A DNA stretch of 64,000 bases. Source: Flavobacterium sp. TR2 (GTDB lineage: Bacteria > Bacteroidota > Bacteroidia > Flavobacteriales > Flavobacteriaceae). Where the stretch lies: contig NZ_CP104307.1 in NCBI RefSeq assembly GCF_025252405.1, forward strand, positions 1,116,001 through 1,180,000. The letters run 5' to 3'. The notes under the pieces were generated by a model that saw only the letters and a list, made by a program, of their open reading frames with translations, did not search any database and was not told where the DNA came from. Numbering within the stretch: position 1 is the first letter of the stretch; every line of letters begins with the position of its first letter. This document shows, piece by piece, positions 33,924-42,014 of this stretch. The translations under genes were made by a program, and so were the position numbers.

Positions 33924-34178
33924 ATGAGTACGCTTTTAGAGGATTTAAAAAAATACTTTAAAGAAACTCCTAAAGAACAAATCAAAAGTGACTGGGCAAA
34001 AAGTGAGAAATATGACGAGATTGGCCCGGCTGTTGACGAATTTATAGAGTATTCTCGAAAGTATTATGCAGTGGAGAGCCTTGATGCAAATGGCATCAAT
34101 CAAGTGCAAATTACTAATATTATAAACAACCCGAAGTCGAACTTCGGGTTTCATTTTTTTAATTCAATTCTATTTTAA
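33924..34178 (+). CDS. Small acidic protein, first gene of the SecB-like cassette
   Basis: An 84-aa protein I cannot assign. Its start (MSTLLEDLKKYFKETPKEQI) and WAKSEKYDEIGPAVDEFIEY look like a real, conserved-type soluble helical protein. The last 17 codons run across a perfect hairpin (34128-34150) with a T tract, an unusual place for a coding end; another frame has a TAA just before the hairpin. A frameshift that extended the C-terminus is possible. It is 10 bp upstream of the SecB-like gene, a position that would suit an antitoxin. Confidence 0.6.
   Translation: MSTLLEDLKKYFKETPKEQIKSDWAKSEKYDEIGPAVDEFIEYSRKYYAVESLDANGINQVQITNIINNPKSNFGFHFFNSILF
34128..34160 (+). terminator. Hairpin plus T tract inside the 3' end of the 84-aa gene
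   Basis: AACCCGAAGT-CGA-ACTTCGGGTT is a perfect 10-bp stem followed by TCATTTTTTT. It looks like an intrinsic terminator or attenuator between the first gene and the SecB-like gene, and would lower expression of the latter two relative to the first. Confidence 0.7.
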
Positions 34179-34188
34179 ATAAATTACA

Positions 34189-34605
34189 ATGACTCAAAAA
34201 GCAGCTTTTCAATTAGATAAATATTTATTTAGTAAAGTAAATATTGACATCGATAATAAAGGGGATAACGATATGAAAGTTGAATTTATTCCAAGTGGAG
34301 CTTTTATACCAGCACATTCTCAATTTGAAATAACATTTGTGTTTAAAGCATTTTACGAAGAATATGAGCCTGAAAAGCCATATGTTGTGATAGAGTGTAA
34401 AGGTCTTTTTGTGTTTGAAAATATAAAATCAATTGATGAGATACCATCATTTTTCTATAGAAATGCAATTGCAATTTTGTTTCCTTATTTAAGAGCTTTT
34501 GTTAGTATGGTAACTTTACAAGCTAATTTAGCTCCAGTTGTTTTGCCAACTTTAAATCTAAGTGATTTAGAACAGCCATTAAAAGATAGTACAATAACTT
34601 TATAA
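34189..34605 (+). CDS. SecB-like chaperone
   Basis: A 138-aa protein with the SecB plan: an N-terminal beta-rich part (KAAFQLDKYLFSKVNIDIDNK, HSQFEITFVFKAFYEE) and the C-terminal helical signature EIPSFFYRNAIAILFPYLRAFVSMVTLQANLAPVVLPTLNLSDLE, which parallels the RELVSxxxxxGxFPxxxLxPxNF region of SecB. Proteobacterial SecB is an export chaperone; in other lineages solitary SecB-like proteins guard the antitoxins of toxin-antitoxin-chaperone systems. Its place on a mobile element between two small unknown genes favours the latter role. Family is fairly sure, role inferred. Confidence 0.75.
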   Translation: MTQKAAFQLDKYLFSKVNIDIDNKGDNDMKVEFIPSGAFIPAHSQFEITFVFKAFYEEYEPEKPYVVIECKGLFVFENIKSIDEIPSFFYRNAIAILFPYLRAFVSMVTLQANLAPVVLPTLNLSDLEQPLKDSTITL

Positions 34606-34616
34606 GCTGTCTGATT

Positions 34617-35207
34617 GTGGGTAAAAAACTAACAGTTTATCAAACTTTAAAAAATAAAGATAATCCTGAAGAAGTTGAAATGCATGGGCCATATAAGTGT
34701 AATTGGTCTAATTCTTGGTTGGGGGAAGGGTATTATTTTTGGGAAAAATTTCTTAATAGCGCTCATTGGTGGGGAGAGGTTCATTGTGCTAATAATTATT
34801 TTATTTGCGAAGCTAATTGCATTAAAACGGACGAAAATTGTTTTGACTTAGTTGGAGATACTGAGCACATGGATATATTTTCTAACGCTATTGATATAAT
34901 GAAAGCGGAAGGTATAATGGATAAGAAAACTACTGTGCCGAGAGTGCTTAAATATCTGAAGGATGATCTTAAATTATTCAAATATGAGGCTACTAGAGCG
35001 GTGGGTTATACTTCGATTGGTAGGAATAAGAGTGCAAAGTATATAAAAAGAATGTTATTCGAGCCTACAAAAAGAGATAAAGCGGATCAGTTTATAGATT
35101 ATAAGCCTCCAATACAGATATGTTTTTATAAACAGACATCAATGGGGCTTAATGGTTATTCAATTGTTTTTCCCCTTGAGTATAGTAATGTTGATTATGT
35201 TATATAG
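34617..35207 (+). CDS. Hypothetical protein with possible ADP-ribosyltransferase-like N-terminus
   Basis: A 196-aa protein with a GTG start, 11 bp after the SecB-like gene. I see no certain domain. The N-terminal stretch VYQTL...GPYKCNWSNSWLGEGYYFWEKFLNSAHWWGE...NYFICEANC has the spacing of small ART-fold proteins such as DUF3990 (a short strand, then GxGFY-like turn, an entry-site helix and a following strand). The C-terminal half (PPIQICFYKQTSMGLNGYSIVFPLEY) is unlike them. There is no signal peptide. It may be the effector of the cassette; the ART reading is a hypothesis only. A strong terminator follows. Confidence 0.55.
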   Translation: MGKKLTVYQTLKNKDNPEEVEMHGPYKCNWSNSWLGEGYYFWEKFLNSAHWWGEVHCANNYFICEANCIKTDENCFDLVGDTEHMDIFSNAIDIMKAEGIMDKKTTVPRVLKYLKDDLKLFKYEATRAVGYTSIGRNKSAKYIKRMLFEPTKRDKADQFIDYKPPIQICFYKQTSMGLNGYSIVFPLEYSNVDYVI

Positions 35208-35242
35208 TTAAAAAATATGTTATATAGCTTGTATTGACTAAA

Positions 35243-35282
35243 AAAAATGCCTGTAAACATTAAGCTTACAGGCATTTTTTGT
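35243..35282 (+). terminator. Terminator of the SecB-like cassette
   Basis: AAAATGCCTGTAA-ACATTAAGC-TTACAGGCATTTTT forms a 10-bp GC-containing stem followed by six T. The rest of 35283-35540 has no ORF or clear signal. Confidence 0.85.
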
Positions 35283-35544
35283 CGAATTTGTTAAAGTTTT
35301 TATTTTGTCAGTCTACTGGAAATAAAAAAAAAGACCCACATGCAGTTCTAATGGTATGCAATGTGAGTACTATTGAAACAAAAATAGTGATTTACTTTGC
35401 TGGTAAGGGAGTAATAAGTGATAATTTATGAAAATAAAGGGAATCAGGTGAATTTCTTAGAATTTGCCCAAATTTTCACTACAGGTAAAAATTAAAGAGT
35501 ATAATTTAAATTTTAGCCACCCTTTAGATCACCTTAAAAAGTAA

Positions 35545-35577
35545 AAGCCTCTGAAAATCAATTGATTTCAGAGGCTT
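35545..35577 (-). terminator. Element-encoded tRNA-Leu terminator
   Basis: AAGCCTCTGAAAATC-AATT-GATTTCAGAGGCTT lies just downstream of the tRNA 3' end on the minus strand. The element supplies it in place of the ancestral hairpin at 22764-22792. Confidence 0.6.
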
Positions 35578-35597
35578 TAAGTACCCGGAGCCGGAGT
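35576..35597. repeat. attR: right direct repeat of the mobilizable element
   Basis: Identical over 22 bp to attL (22790-22811). Here it overlaps the 3' end of an intact tRNA-Leu, so the tRNA was restored by element-supplied sequence. Confidence 0.9.
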
Positions 35598-35661
35598 CGA
35601 ACCGGCACGGTTTCCCACAGGTGTTTGAGACCAGCGCGTCTACCAATTCCGCCATCCGGGC
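35582..35661 (-). tRNA. tRNA-Leu (anticodon CAA)
   Basis: Reading the minus strand gives an 80-nt cloverleaf: acceptor GCCCGGA/TCCGGGT, loop CTCAAAC with anticodon CAA, T arm GCCGG-TTCGACT-CCGGC. The variable arm is 11 nt. The anticodon stem has one U-U mismatch. CCA is not encoded. It is the integration target of the mobile element, whose last bases provide its 3' end. Confidence 0.93.
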
Positions 35662-35792
35662 GTAGCAGACGAAAAAATAACCAAAAGAGATTATTTTAAC
35701 GCAATAGAATGAAGTCATAAATGGCGTCATTCCTTTAACACGGTGCAAATGTAAAAAATAATTTTAAACGAACTAATAAAAATACTTAAAAT

Positions 35793-35827
35793 TTTGCTTT
35801 CAGTGTTCAATAAATTTTATAAATTTG
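35793..35827 (+). promoter_or_regulatory. Probable promoter of prs
   Basis: TAAATTTG (35820-35827) matches the -7 consensus, with TTTG at 35793-35796. The predicted leader of about 115 bases before the ATG is long; no riboswitch fold was evident. Confidence 0.45.
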
Positions 35828-35947
35828 CACCTCGTTAAAACGAAGCACACACAACTAACTACATTCGAGACAATTATGCGCATTCTGCTTTATTTGATTA
35901 ATAAAGTTTAATAGTAGAAAAGTATCGGAATAAAACAACAAATTACA

Positions 35948-36889
35948 ATGTCGCACCTAGAACCAGAAGCTAAAATTTTTGCTTGTTCACAAAGTGTTTA
36001 TCTTGCAGAAAAAATTGCAAAAGATTACGGGATTCCGTTAGGAAAAGTAACGATGTCAACGTATAGTGACGGAGAATTTCAGCCGTCTTACGAAGAATCA
36101 ATTAGAGGTTTACGAGTATTTATCGTATGTTCAACTTTTCCAAGTGCAGATAATCTGATGGAATTGTTGTTAATGATTGATGCAGCAAAACGTGCATCAG
36201 CAAGACATATTACAGCGGTTATGCCTTATTTTGGTTGGGCAAGACAAGACAGAAAAGACAAACCAAGAGTTCCGATTGGAGCTAAATTAGTAGCAAACCT
36301 ACTAACAGCTGCAGGAGCAACAAGAATCATGACAATGGATTTGCACGCAGACCAAATTCAAGGATTCTTTGAAAAACCGGTAGATCATTTATTTGCATCT
36401 ACAATCTTTTTACCATATGTAGAAAGTTTAAAATTAGAAAATCTGACAATTGCATCTCCAGATATGGGAGGTTCAAAAAGAGCATATGCTTACTCTAAGT
36501 TTTTAGAATCAGATGTAGTAATCTGTTACAAACAAAGAAAAGCAGCCAACGTTATCGACACTATGGAGCTGATTGGTGAAGTAAAAGGACGTAACGTAAT
36601 CTTAGTAGACGACATGATCGATACAGGAGGAACTTTAGCGAAAGCGGCAGACCTTATGATCGAAAAAGGAGCGCTAAGCGTTAGAGCAATTTGTACGCAC
36701 GCTATTTTATCAGGCGGAGCTTATGAAAAAATTGAAAACTCAAAACTGACAGAATTAATCGTAACAGATTCTATTCCGTTAAAGAGAGAATCAAAGAAAA
36801 TAAAAGTGGTAAGCTGTGCGCCTCTATTTGCTGAGGTAATGCAGATGGTACACCACAACAATTCCATCAGTGGAAAATTTATAATGTAA
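35948..36889 (+). CDS. prs: Ribose-phosphate pyrophosphokinase
   Basis: A 313-aa enzyme that makes PRPP from ribose-5-phosphate and ATP. Clear motifs are FSDGE-like TYSDGEFQPSYEESIRG, YFGWARQDRKDKPRVPIGAKLVANLL (ATP loop), MDLHADQIQGFF, and the PRPP loop VILVDDMIDTGGTL. It is the first gene after the mobile element, paired with the bL25 gene as in other Bacteroidota. Length is standard. Confidence 0.96.
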   Translation: MSHLEPEAKIFACSQSVYLAEKIAKDYGIPLGKVTMSTYSDGEFQPSYEESIRGLRVFIVCSTFPSADNLMELLLMIDAAKRASARHITAVMPYFGWARQDRKDKPRVPIGAKLVANLLTAAGATRIMTMDLHADQIQGFFEKPVDHLFASTIFLPYVESLKLENLTIASPDMGGSKRAYAYSKFLESDVVICYKQRKAANVIDTMELIGEVKGRNVILVDDMIDTGGTLAKAADLMIEKGALSVRAICTHAILSGGAYEKIENSKLTELIVTDSIPLKRESKKIKVVSCAPLFAEVMQMVHHNNSISGKFIM

Positions 36890-36894
36890 AAAGG

Positions 36895-36975
36895 CTATAC
36901 GCTTTAGGTTTTAAGCCGTAAGCTATATCACAATTACAAAAGCCTAAAGCCTATGGTTTAAAGCTTACAGCAAAT
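36895..36975. repeat. Inverted repeat between prs and the bL25 gene
   Basis: GCTTTAGGTTTTAAGC...TAAGCT faces AGCCTAAAGCCTATGGTTTAAAGCTTA, a flavobacterial-type AAGCCTAAAGC repeat. The RNA could form a hairpin between the two genes. Confidence 0.5.
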
Positions 36976-37009
36976 AAGAATATTTATTTAATAACTATAT
37001 TTTTTTACA

Positions 37010-37621
37010 ATGAAATCGATTACAATTAAAGGATCAGAAAGAGAAAGCGTGGGCAAAGTGTCAACTAAAGCCTTACGTAATGCTGGACAGGTACCTTGCG
37101 TTTTATACGGAGGAAACCAAGCAGTACATTTCTCAGCAGACGTTACTGCATTCAAAAACTTGGTTTACACTCCAAACGCTCACACAGTTGTGATCGAACT
37201 TGGAAAAGGAAAATCATTCAATGCAATTTTGCAAGATATCCAAGTTCACCCAGTAACTGACAAAATTTTACACATCGACTTCTTCCAATTATTTGATGAT
37301 AAAGAAATCACAATGGAAGTTCCTGTGAAAATCGTTGGTACATCTAAAGGTGTTCTTGCGGGAGGTGTTTTACGTTTAAACCAACGTAAATTAAAAGTTA
37401 AAGCTTTACCAGCAAATCTTCCTGATTTCGTTGAAGCTGACATCACTCCACTTGAAATGGGTAACAAATTATATGTTACTAAAGTTGGAAAACCAGAGTA
37501 CAAAATTATGCACCCAGACAACACTGTTGTTTGTCAAGTAAGAATCTCTCGTGCTGCTATGAAAGCTGCTCAAGAAGCTGCAAAAGCTGCAAAAGCTCCT
37601 GCAAAAGGAAAGAAAAAATAA
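37010..37621 (+). CDS. rplY: Ribosomal protein bL25 (L25/Ctc, long form)
   Basis: A 203-aa ribosomal protein binding 5S rRNA. Residues about 1-95 form the L25 domain ([49 protein letters not shown]), and about 100-190 the TL5-type C-terminal domain ([32 protein letters not shown]). An Ala/Lys-rich tail ([15 protein letters not shown]) contacts rRNA. It is in the conserved order prs-rplY-pth. Confidence 0.95.
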   Translation: MKSITIKGSERESVGKVSTKALRNAGQVPCVLYGGNQAVHFSADVTAFKNLVYTPNAHTVVIELGKGKSFNAILQDIQVHPVTDKILHIDFFQLFDDKEITMEVPVKIVGTSKGVLAGGVLRLNQRKLKVKALPANLPDFVEADITPLEMGNKLYVTKVGKPEYKIMHPDNTVVCQVRISRAAMKAAQEAAKAAKAPAKGKKK

Positions 37622-37640
37622 TTTTTTTTCACTCAATACA

Positions 37641-37674
37641 AAAAGCCTCAATCGAAAGATTGGGGCTTTTTTTT
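37641..37674 (+). terminator. Terminator after the bL25 gene
   Basis: AAGCCTCAATC-GAAA-GATTGGGGCTT stem followed by a long T tract. Confidence 0.85.
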
Positions 37675-37841
37675 GGGCCTCTATCCCGAGGCTTCGGGAC
37701 TAAGGTGTTGAGATGTTAAGGTTTTTATTGCTCAGCCTGACACACATAATATTTGTCAGGCTGAGCGGAGTCGAAGCCCTCTTTAAGAAATTATCTAATT
37801 ATCCAATTGTCACATTCTCTAATTAATCTTACTTTTGCCAA

Positions 37842-38468
37842 ATGATAAAATGGATAACAAAACTGTTTTCATCAACACCAAAAGAAGAGAACATAGACAA
37901 CATGAAAAAATATTTAATCGTAGGATTAGGAAATATCGGAGCCGAATACGTAAACACCAGACATAATATCGGATTTAAAGTGCTTGATTTTTTTGCTAAA
38001 AAAGAAGGACTTTCATTCGAAACCGTAAAATTGGGTGCATTGGCTGAATATAAATTTAAAGGAAGAACCTTTTTCCTTTTAAAGCCAAATACTTATATGA
38101 ACTTAAGCGGTAAAGCAGTAAAATATTGGATGGATAAAGAAAATATTCCCCTAGAGAATATTTTGGTCATTACAGACGATTTAAACCTGTCATTTGGAAC
38201 CATTCGCATTAAGCCAAAAGGTAGCGACGGTGGCCACAACGGACTTAAAAACATCAATTTAGTTTTAAATACACAAAATTATACCCGTTATCGATTTGGG
38301 ATCAGCGACCAATTCAAAAAAGGACAGCAGGTAGATTATGTTTTAGGAGAATGGAATGCTGAAGAAGAAGCAAAATTGCCAGAGCGTTTAGAAACTTCAG
38401 CAGAAATTATTAAAACTTTCGGAACGGCTGGTTTAGAAAATACAATGACCACGTTTAATGGAAAATAA
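37842..38468 (+). CDS. pth: Peptidyl-tRNA hydrolase
   Basis: A 208-aa hydrolase that frees tRNA from stalled peptidyl-tRNA. Motifs are YLIVGLGNIGAEYVNTRHNIGFKVLD (catalytic His in NTRHNIGF), KPNTYMNLSG and DDLNLSFGTIRIKPKGSDGGHNGL. The first ATG gives a 20-residue extension before MKKYLIVGLGNIG; a start at 37902 would give the usual length, but similar short extensions occur in flavobacteria, so the longer form is kept. Confidence 0.93.
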   Translation: MIKWITKLFSSTPKEENIDNMKKYLIVGLGNIGAEYVNTRHNIGFKVLDFFAKKEGLSFETVKLGALAEYKFKGRTFFLLKPNTYMNLSGKAVKYWMDKENIPLENILVITDDLNLSFGTIRIKPKGSDGGHNGLKNINLVLNTQNYTRYRFGISDQFKKGQQVDYVLGEWNAEEEAKLPERLETSAEIIKTFGTAGLENTMTTFNGK

Positions 38469-38608
38469 AGATTTTCAGGTGTTTATATTGTAAAAATGTA
38501 AATTATCAGTGAATTTAATTCAATTATAACGAAATAGTATTTTCAATTCCAAAGTTAAATGTCTAAATTTGGAATAAATATATTATAAACCATAAAAATC
38601 ATAATACC

Positions 38609-39220
38609 ATGGCTTTTGAATTACCACAATTACCTTATGCATACGATGCATTAGAACCACATATTGATGCACGTACAATGGAAATCCATCATACAAAGCA
38701 CCACAACGCATACACTACAAATCTTAACGCAGCTATCGCTGGAACAGATTTAGAGGGAAAAACTATCGAAAATATCTTAATCAACTTAGATAAATCTAAC
38801 GCTGCAGTTCGTAACAATGGTGGAGGTTTCTACAACCACAATTTATTCTGGACTGTAATGTCTCCAAACGGAGGAGGTTTGCCAACAGGAGATTTATTAG
38901 CTGCAATTGAAGCTTCTTTCGGATCTTTCGAAGAATTTAAAGCAAAATTTGCTAAAGCTGGTGCTACACAATTTGGTTCTGGATGGGCTTGGCTAACAGT
39001 TCAAAAAGGAGGAAAATTAGAAGTTGTAGGTACTCCAAATCAAGATAATCCATTAATGCCAGAAGTTGCTGGTCACGGTGGAACTCCAATCTTAGGAATG
39101 GATGTTTGGGAGCACGCTTACTACTTAAACTACCAAAACAGAAGACCAGATTATATTGAGGCTTTCTTCAGTGTAATTAACTGGACAGAAGTGGCTAGAA
39201 GATTTGCTTTAGATAAATAA
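38609..39220 (+). CDS. sodA: Superoxide dismutase, Fe/Mn type
   Basis: A 203-aa cytoplasmic enzyme dismuting superoxide. The four metal ligands sit in [20 protein letters not shown] and [11 protein letters not shown] (Asp and His). The GSGWAWL motif is typical of the Fe/Mn family; metal preference cannot be read reliably. A TAAATTTG box at 38564-38571 lies 38 bases before the start. A strong terminator follows at 39241. Confidence 0.94.
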   Translation: MAFELPQLPYAYDALEPHIDARTMEIHHTKHHNAYTTNLNAAIAGTDLEGKTIENILINLDKSNAAVRNNGGGFYNHNLFWTVMSPNGGGLPTGDLLAAIEASFGSFEEFKAKFAKAGATQFGSGWAWLTVQKGGKLEVVGTPNQDNPLMPEVAGHGGTPILGMDVWEHAYYLNYQNRRPDYIEAFFSVINWTEVARRFALDK

Positions 39221-39240
39221 TAAAATAATAGAGTAAAGAA

Positions 39241-39281
39241 AAAAGACGAGTGCTGAAAAGTTACTCGTCTTTTTTTTTTTG
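39241..39281 (+). terminator. Terminator after sodA
   Basis: AAAAGACGAGT-GCTGAAAAGTT-ACTCGTCTTTT stem with a ten-T tract. Confidence 0.9.
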
Positions 39282-39345
39282 TCTATATATTTCATTTATA
39301 ACCGTTTTTCCTATGCTCTTTCTTCGATACGCTAGAAAAAGAAAA

Positions 39346-39419
39346 TAAAAAAGGTGGAAGAGATTCCACCTTTTTTGCCCCAAATCTACCATAAACTTAA
39401 CCTACTAATGTTATGGTCC
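39346..39419 (-). ncRNA. Tandem small RNA, copy 1
   Basis: On the minus strand, ACCATAA...TTATGGT forms a 7-bp stem with a CATTAGTAGGTTAAG-type loop, followed by conserved AGATTTGGGGC and then a terminator hairpin GGTGGAA-TCTC-TTCCACC with T tract. A TACCTTTA box precedes the start by a few bases (about 39422-39429). Three more copies follow at roughly 183-base spacing. No ORF exists. It may belong to a known flavobacterial RNA motif such as Flavo-1, which I could not test. Confidence 0.65.
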
Positions 39420-39530
39420 AGTAAAGGTATAGGAGATATTTTTTTGAACGAAACATTTCAGATGAAAGGCAATAATATCCGATAAAACGCTTGCAATGGC
39501 TGTTTATAAATATGTTGAGTTTATTCCAAT

Positions 39531-39602
39531 AAAAAAGGCGGAAGTTACTCCGCCTTTTTTGCCCCAAATCTACCATAAACTAACCTACTAATGTTATGGT
39601 TC
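39531..39602 (-). ncRNA. Tandem small RNA, copy 2
   Basis: Same layout as copy 1: ACCATAA/TTATGGT stem (loop one base shorter), AGATTTGGGGC, and a terminator. Here the terminator stem is GGCGGA/TCCGCC, so a U-A pair of copy 1 is replaced by C-G on both sides, a compensatory change that supports the fold. A TACATTTA box precedes it. Confidence 0.65.
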
Positions 39603-39712
39603 AGTAAATGTATGGCGGGAATTTTTATAAAGAAAAAATTTTAGATGAAATGCAATTATACTCGATAAACAACAGTTAAAGTATTGATTTTCAGTTATTT
39701 ATGATTTAAATT

Positions 39713-39784
39713 AAAAAAGGCGGAAGTTACTCCGCCTTTTTTGCCCCAAATCTACCATAAACTAACCTACTAATGTTATGGTCC
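39713..39784 (-). ncRNA. Tandem small RNA, copy 3
   Basis: Almost identical to copy 2, with the GGCGGA/TCCGCC terminator stem and a TACATTTA box upstream. The upstream segment TTTCATCTGAAA is shared with copies 1 and 2. Confidence 0.65.
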
Positions 39785-39896
39785 AGTAAATGTATGGCAG
39801 TTATTTTTGCGAAGAAAAAATTTCAGATGAAAGGTAAGTATATCCGATGAAGAGAATATAATCGGCTGTTTATAAATATGTTGAGTTTATTCCAAT

Positions 39897-39970
39897 AAAA
39901 AAGGTGGAATTGCTTCCACCCTTTTTGCCCCAAATCTACCATAAACTTAACCTACTAATGTTATGGTATT
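39897..39970 (-). ncRNA. Tandem small RNA, copy 4
   Basis: The first copy in the direction of transcription. GGTGGAA-GCAA-TTCCACC terminator, same 5' stem and AGATTTGGGGC linker. It has the best promoter: TTTG, 20-21 bases, TACTTTTG (about 39973-40005). Its spacer to copy 3 shares GTTGAGTTTATTCCAAT with the copy 1-2 spacer, showing how the array grew by duplication. Confidence 0.65.
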
Positions 39971-40067
39971 TCAAAAGTATCATAGCTTTTCAATTTCACC
40001 AAAGAAATAGGATGAACGGCAAAAAAAACCGATGAAATGCACAATTTAACCTTTTATTAGTATTTTA

Positions 40068-41966
40068 TTAATAAGCTCGAGCATCTTTTCCTTCATAAAA
40101 ATTCATGAAAGCACGATTTACAACTCTATTTCCACCAGGAGTTGGGTAATCTCCTGTAAAGTACCAGTCGCCTAAATTTTTAGGACACGCTTTGTGTAAA
40201 TCTTCTACCGTTTGGAAGATGATTTTTACCTCGGCATTAATTTCTGGTGAGCTTAACATTTCTGCAATTTTATCTGAAATCTCTTCGTTTGTAAATTGAT
40301 CGTATATTGCTGTAACATAATTTACTACATCTTTGTCTGCAAAATTTTCTTGTGCTTTGCATTTAGCATAAACTTCATCTACAATATGATACAAGTTTCT
40401 TTCTTTCAATAAAGCAAGGGCAGCTCTAAATGCAACTAAACCTTCTAGTTTTGCCATATCAATTCCGTAACAGTCTGGATAGCGAATTTGTGGTGCAGAT
40501 GAAACAATTACGATACGTTTTGGCTTCAAACGATCCATCATTTTAATGATACTCATTTTCAATGTAGTACCGCGAACAATACTGTCGTCAATAATAACTA
40601 AATTATCTTCTGGTTTGATTACGCCATACGTAACATCATAGACGTGAGCGACCAAATCGTCTCGGCTGCTGTCTTCAGTAATAAAAGTTCTAAGTTTAGC
40701 ATCTTTAATGGCTACTTTCTCTGTGCGTATTTTTACAGATAAAAGCTCCTGAAGTGTCTCTGCAGTTAATGTATTTCTGTTTTCTAGAATATAATTGTTT
40801 TTTCTCTGATTTAAGAAATCCTGAGCAGCTTCTACTAAACCATAAAATGATGTTTCGGCTGTATTGGGAATGTATGAGAAAACAGTGTTGTCTGTATCGC
40901 TGTCAATTGCTTTAAGAACAGCAGGTAAAATTAGTTTTCCTAAATCTTTACGCTCCTGATAAATTTCTGCATCACTTCCTCTAGAGAAATAAATTCTTTC
41001 AAAAGAACAAGCTTTTAAAGCAGTTGGCTCCAAAATTTGGTTCATGGTAACTTTGCCGTTTTTCTTGATAATCAACGCATTTCCTGGGTTGATTTCCTGA
41101 ACACTTTCAAAAGGAACATTAAATACGGTCTGAATAACCGGTCTCTCAGAAGCTACAACGACAACTTCGTCATCTTGATAGTAATAAGCTGGACGAATTC
41201 CTGCTGGATCTCTAAAAACAAATGCATCACCATGACCTAATAAACCAGCCATAGCATAGCCACCGTCTAAGTTTTTAGCAGAACGAGCTAAAATTTTAGC
41301 AATGTCTAAACGCTCTGCAATTACTGGAGAAGCATCTCTTTTTGAGTAACCTTCAGCTTTGCAATCTTGGTATAATTGCATTACTTCCTTATCTAAAAAG
41401 TGACCGATTTTTTCCATTACAGTAACGGTATCAGCCATTTCTTTTGGATGCTGTCCAAGTTCAACCAAGTTTTCGAAAAGTTCTTTAACATTTGTCATAT
41501 TAAAGTTTCCTGCCAAAATCAGGTTGCGGTGCATCCAGTTGCTTTGACGCAAAAATGGGTGAACACTCTCGATGCTGTTTTTCCCAAAAGTACCGTAACG
41601 AACGTGTCCTAAAAACAATTCTCCAACATAAGGGATATTTGCTTTTAGCTCTTTCATATCGTCACCTAGTTCTGGATGTGCTTTTAACTCCTCGCTGATT
41701 CTCTCGTTGATTTGCTTAAAAACATCTTGTATTGGCTGTGAGTGATTAGAACGCACTCTGCTAATGTAACGCTGTCCTGGATCAACATCAAATTTTATGC
41801 TTGCAAAACCAGCTCCGTCTTGTCCACGGTTGTGCTGTTTTTCCATCATTAAATACATCTTCTGGATTCCGTAGAAAGCAGTTCCGTATTTTTCTTTATA
41901 ATATTCAAGCGGTTTAAGTAGTCTAACCAAAGCTATTCCACATTCGTGTTTTAAAGCGTCGCTCAT
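40068..41966 (-). CDS. purF: Amidophosphoribosyltransferase (long Bacteroidota form)
   Basis: A 632-aa enzyme for the first step of purine synthesis. An 8-residue propeptide (MSDALKHE) precedes the glutaminase nucleophile Cys9 (CGIALVRLL), giving N-terminal Cys after processing. HNRGQDGAGFAS and GHVRYGTFG belong to the glutaminase half, while the PRPP loop VIIDDSIVRGTTL is in the phosphoribosyltransferase half. It is about 130 residues longer than enterobacterial PurF, a form seen in Bacteroidota. PurN is encoded nearby. Four small RNAs lie downstream on the same strand. Confidence 0.88.
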   Translation of the reverse strand: MSDALKHECGIALVRLLKPLEYYKEKYGTAFYGIQKMYLMMEKQHNRGQDGAGFASIKFDVDPGQRYISRVRSNHSQPIQDVFKQINERISEELKAHPELGDDMKELKANIPYVGELFLGHVRYGTFGKNSIESVHPFLRQSNWMHRNLILAGNFNMTNVKELFENLVELGQHPKEMADTVTVMEKIGHFLDKEVMQLYQDCKAEGYSKRDASPVIAERLDIAKILARSAKNLDGGYAMAGLLGHGDAFVFRDPAGIRPAYYYQDDEVVVVASERPVIQTVFNVPFESVQEINPGNALIIKKNGKVTMNQILEPTALKACSFERIYFSRGSDAEIYQERKDLGKLILPAVLKAIDSDTDNTVFSYIPNTAETSFYGLVEAAQDFLNQRKNNYILENRNTLTAETLQELLSVKIRTEKVAIKDAKLRTFITEDSSRDDLVAHVYDVTYGVIKPEDNLVIIDDSIVRGTTLKMSIIKMMDRLKPKRIVIVSSAPQIRYPDCYGIDMAKLEGLVAFRAALALLKERNLYHIVDEVYAKCKAQENFADKDVVNYVTAIYDQFTNEEISDKIAEMLSSPEINAEVKIIFQTVEDLHKACPKNLGDWYFTGDYPTPGGNRVVNRAFMNFYEGKDARAY

Positions 41967-42014
41967 TGTTTTTTGTTATTTGTGTGTTGTTGTAAGTTGT
42001 GTGTATTAACGTAA

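Larger units (their letters stand above)
22790..35597. mobile_element. Integrative mobilizable element in tRNA-Leu(CAA)
   Basis: The 12.8-kb segment is bounded by perfect 22-bp repeats, begins with a tyrosine recombinase and restores the tRNA-Leu 3' end at its right border. It encodes replication-type proteins (VapE-like ATPase, primase-like), MobC-like, relaxase and coupling proteins, but no type IV pilus or channel genes, so it should be mobilizable rather than self-conjugative. It is more AT-rich than its flanks, with cargo at the right end. Boundaries are well supported; current mobility is inferred. Confidence 0.88.

Noticed and set aside
34189..34605. Housekeeping export chaperone SecB
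   Set aside because: It lies in mobile-element cargo between two small unknown genes, not beside secretion or redox genes, so a general export role is less likely.
22790..35597. Full conjugative ICE or prophage
   Set aside because: No type IV secretion channel genes, and no capsid, portal, tail or lysis genes; only mobilization genes are present.
35524..35748. 74-aa minus-strand ORF across tRNA-Leu
   Set aside because: It is the familiar false ORF produced by reading through a tRNA-Leu gene; the tRNA cloverleaf explains the sequence.
39346..39970. Possible CRISPR array
   Set aside because: The repeats are ~74 bases with ~110-base related spacers, contain promoters and terminators, and no cas genes are near.
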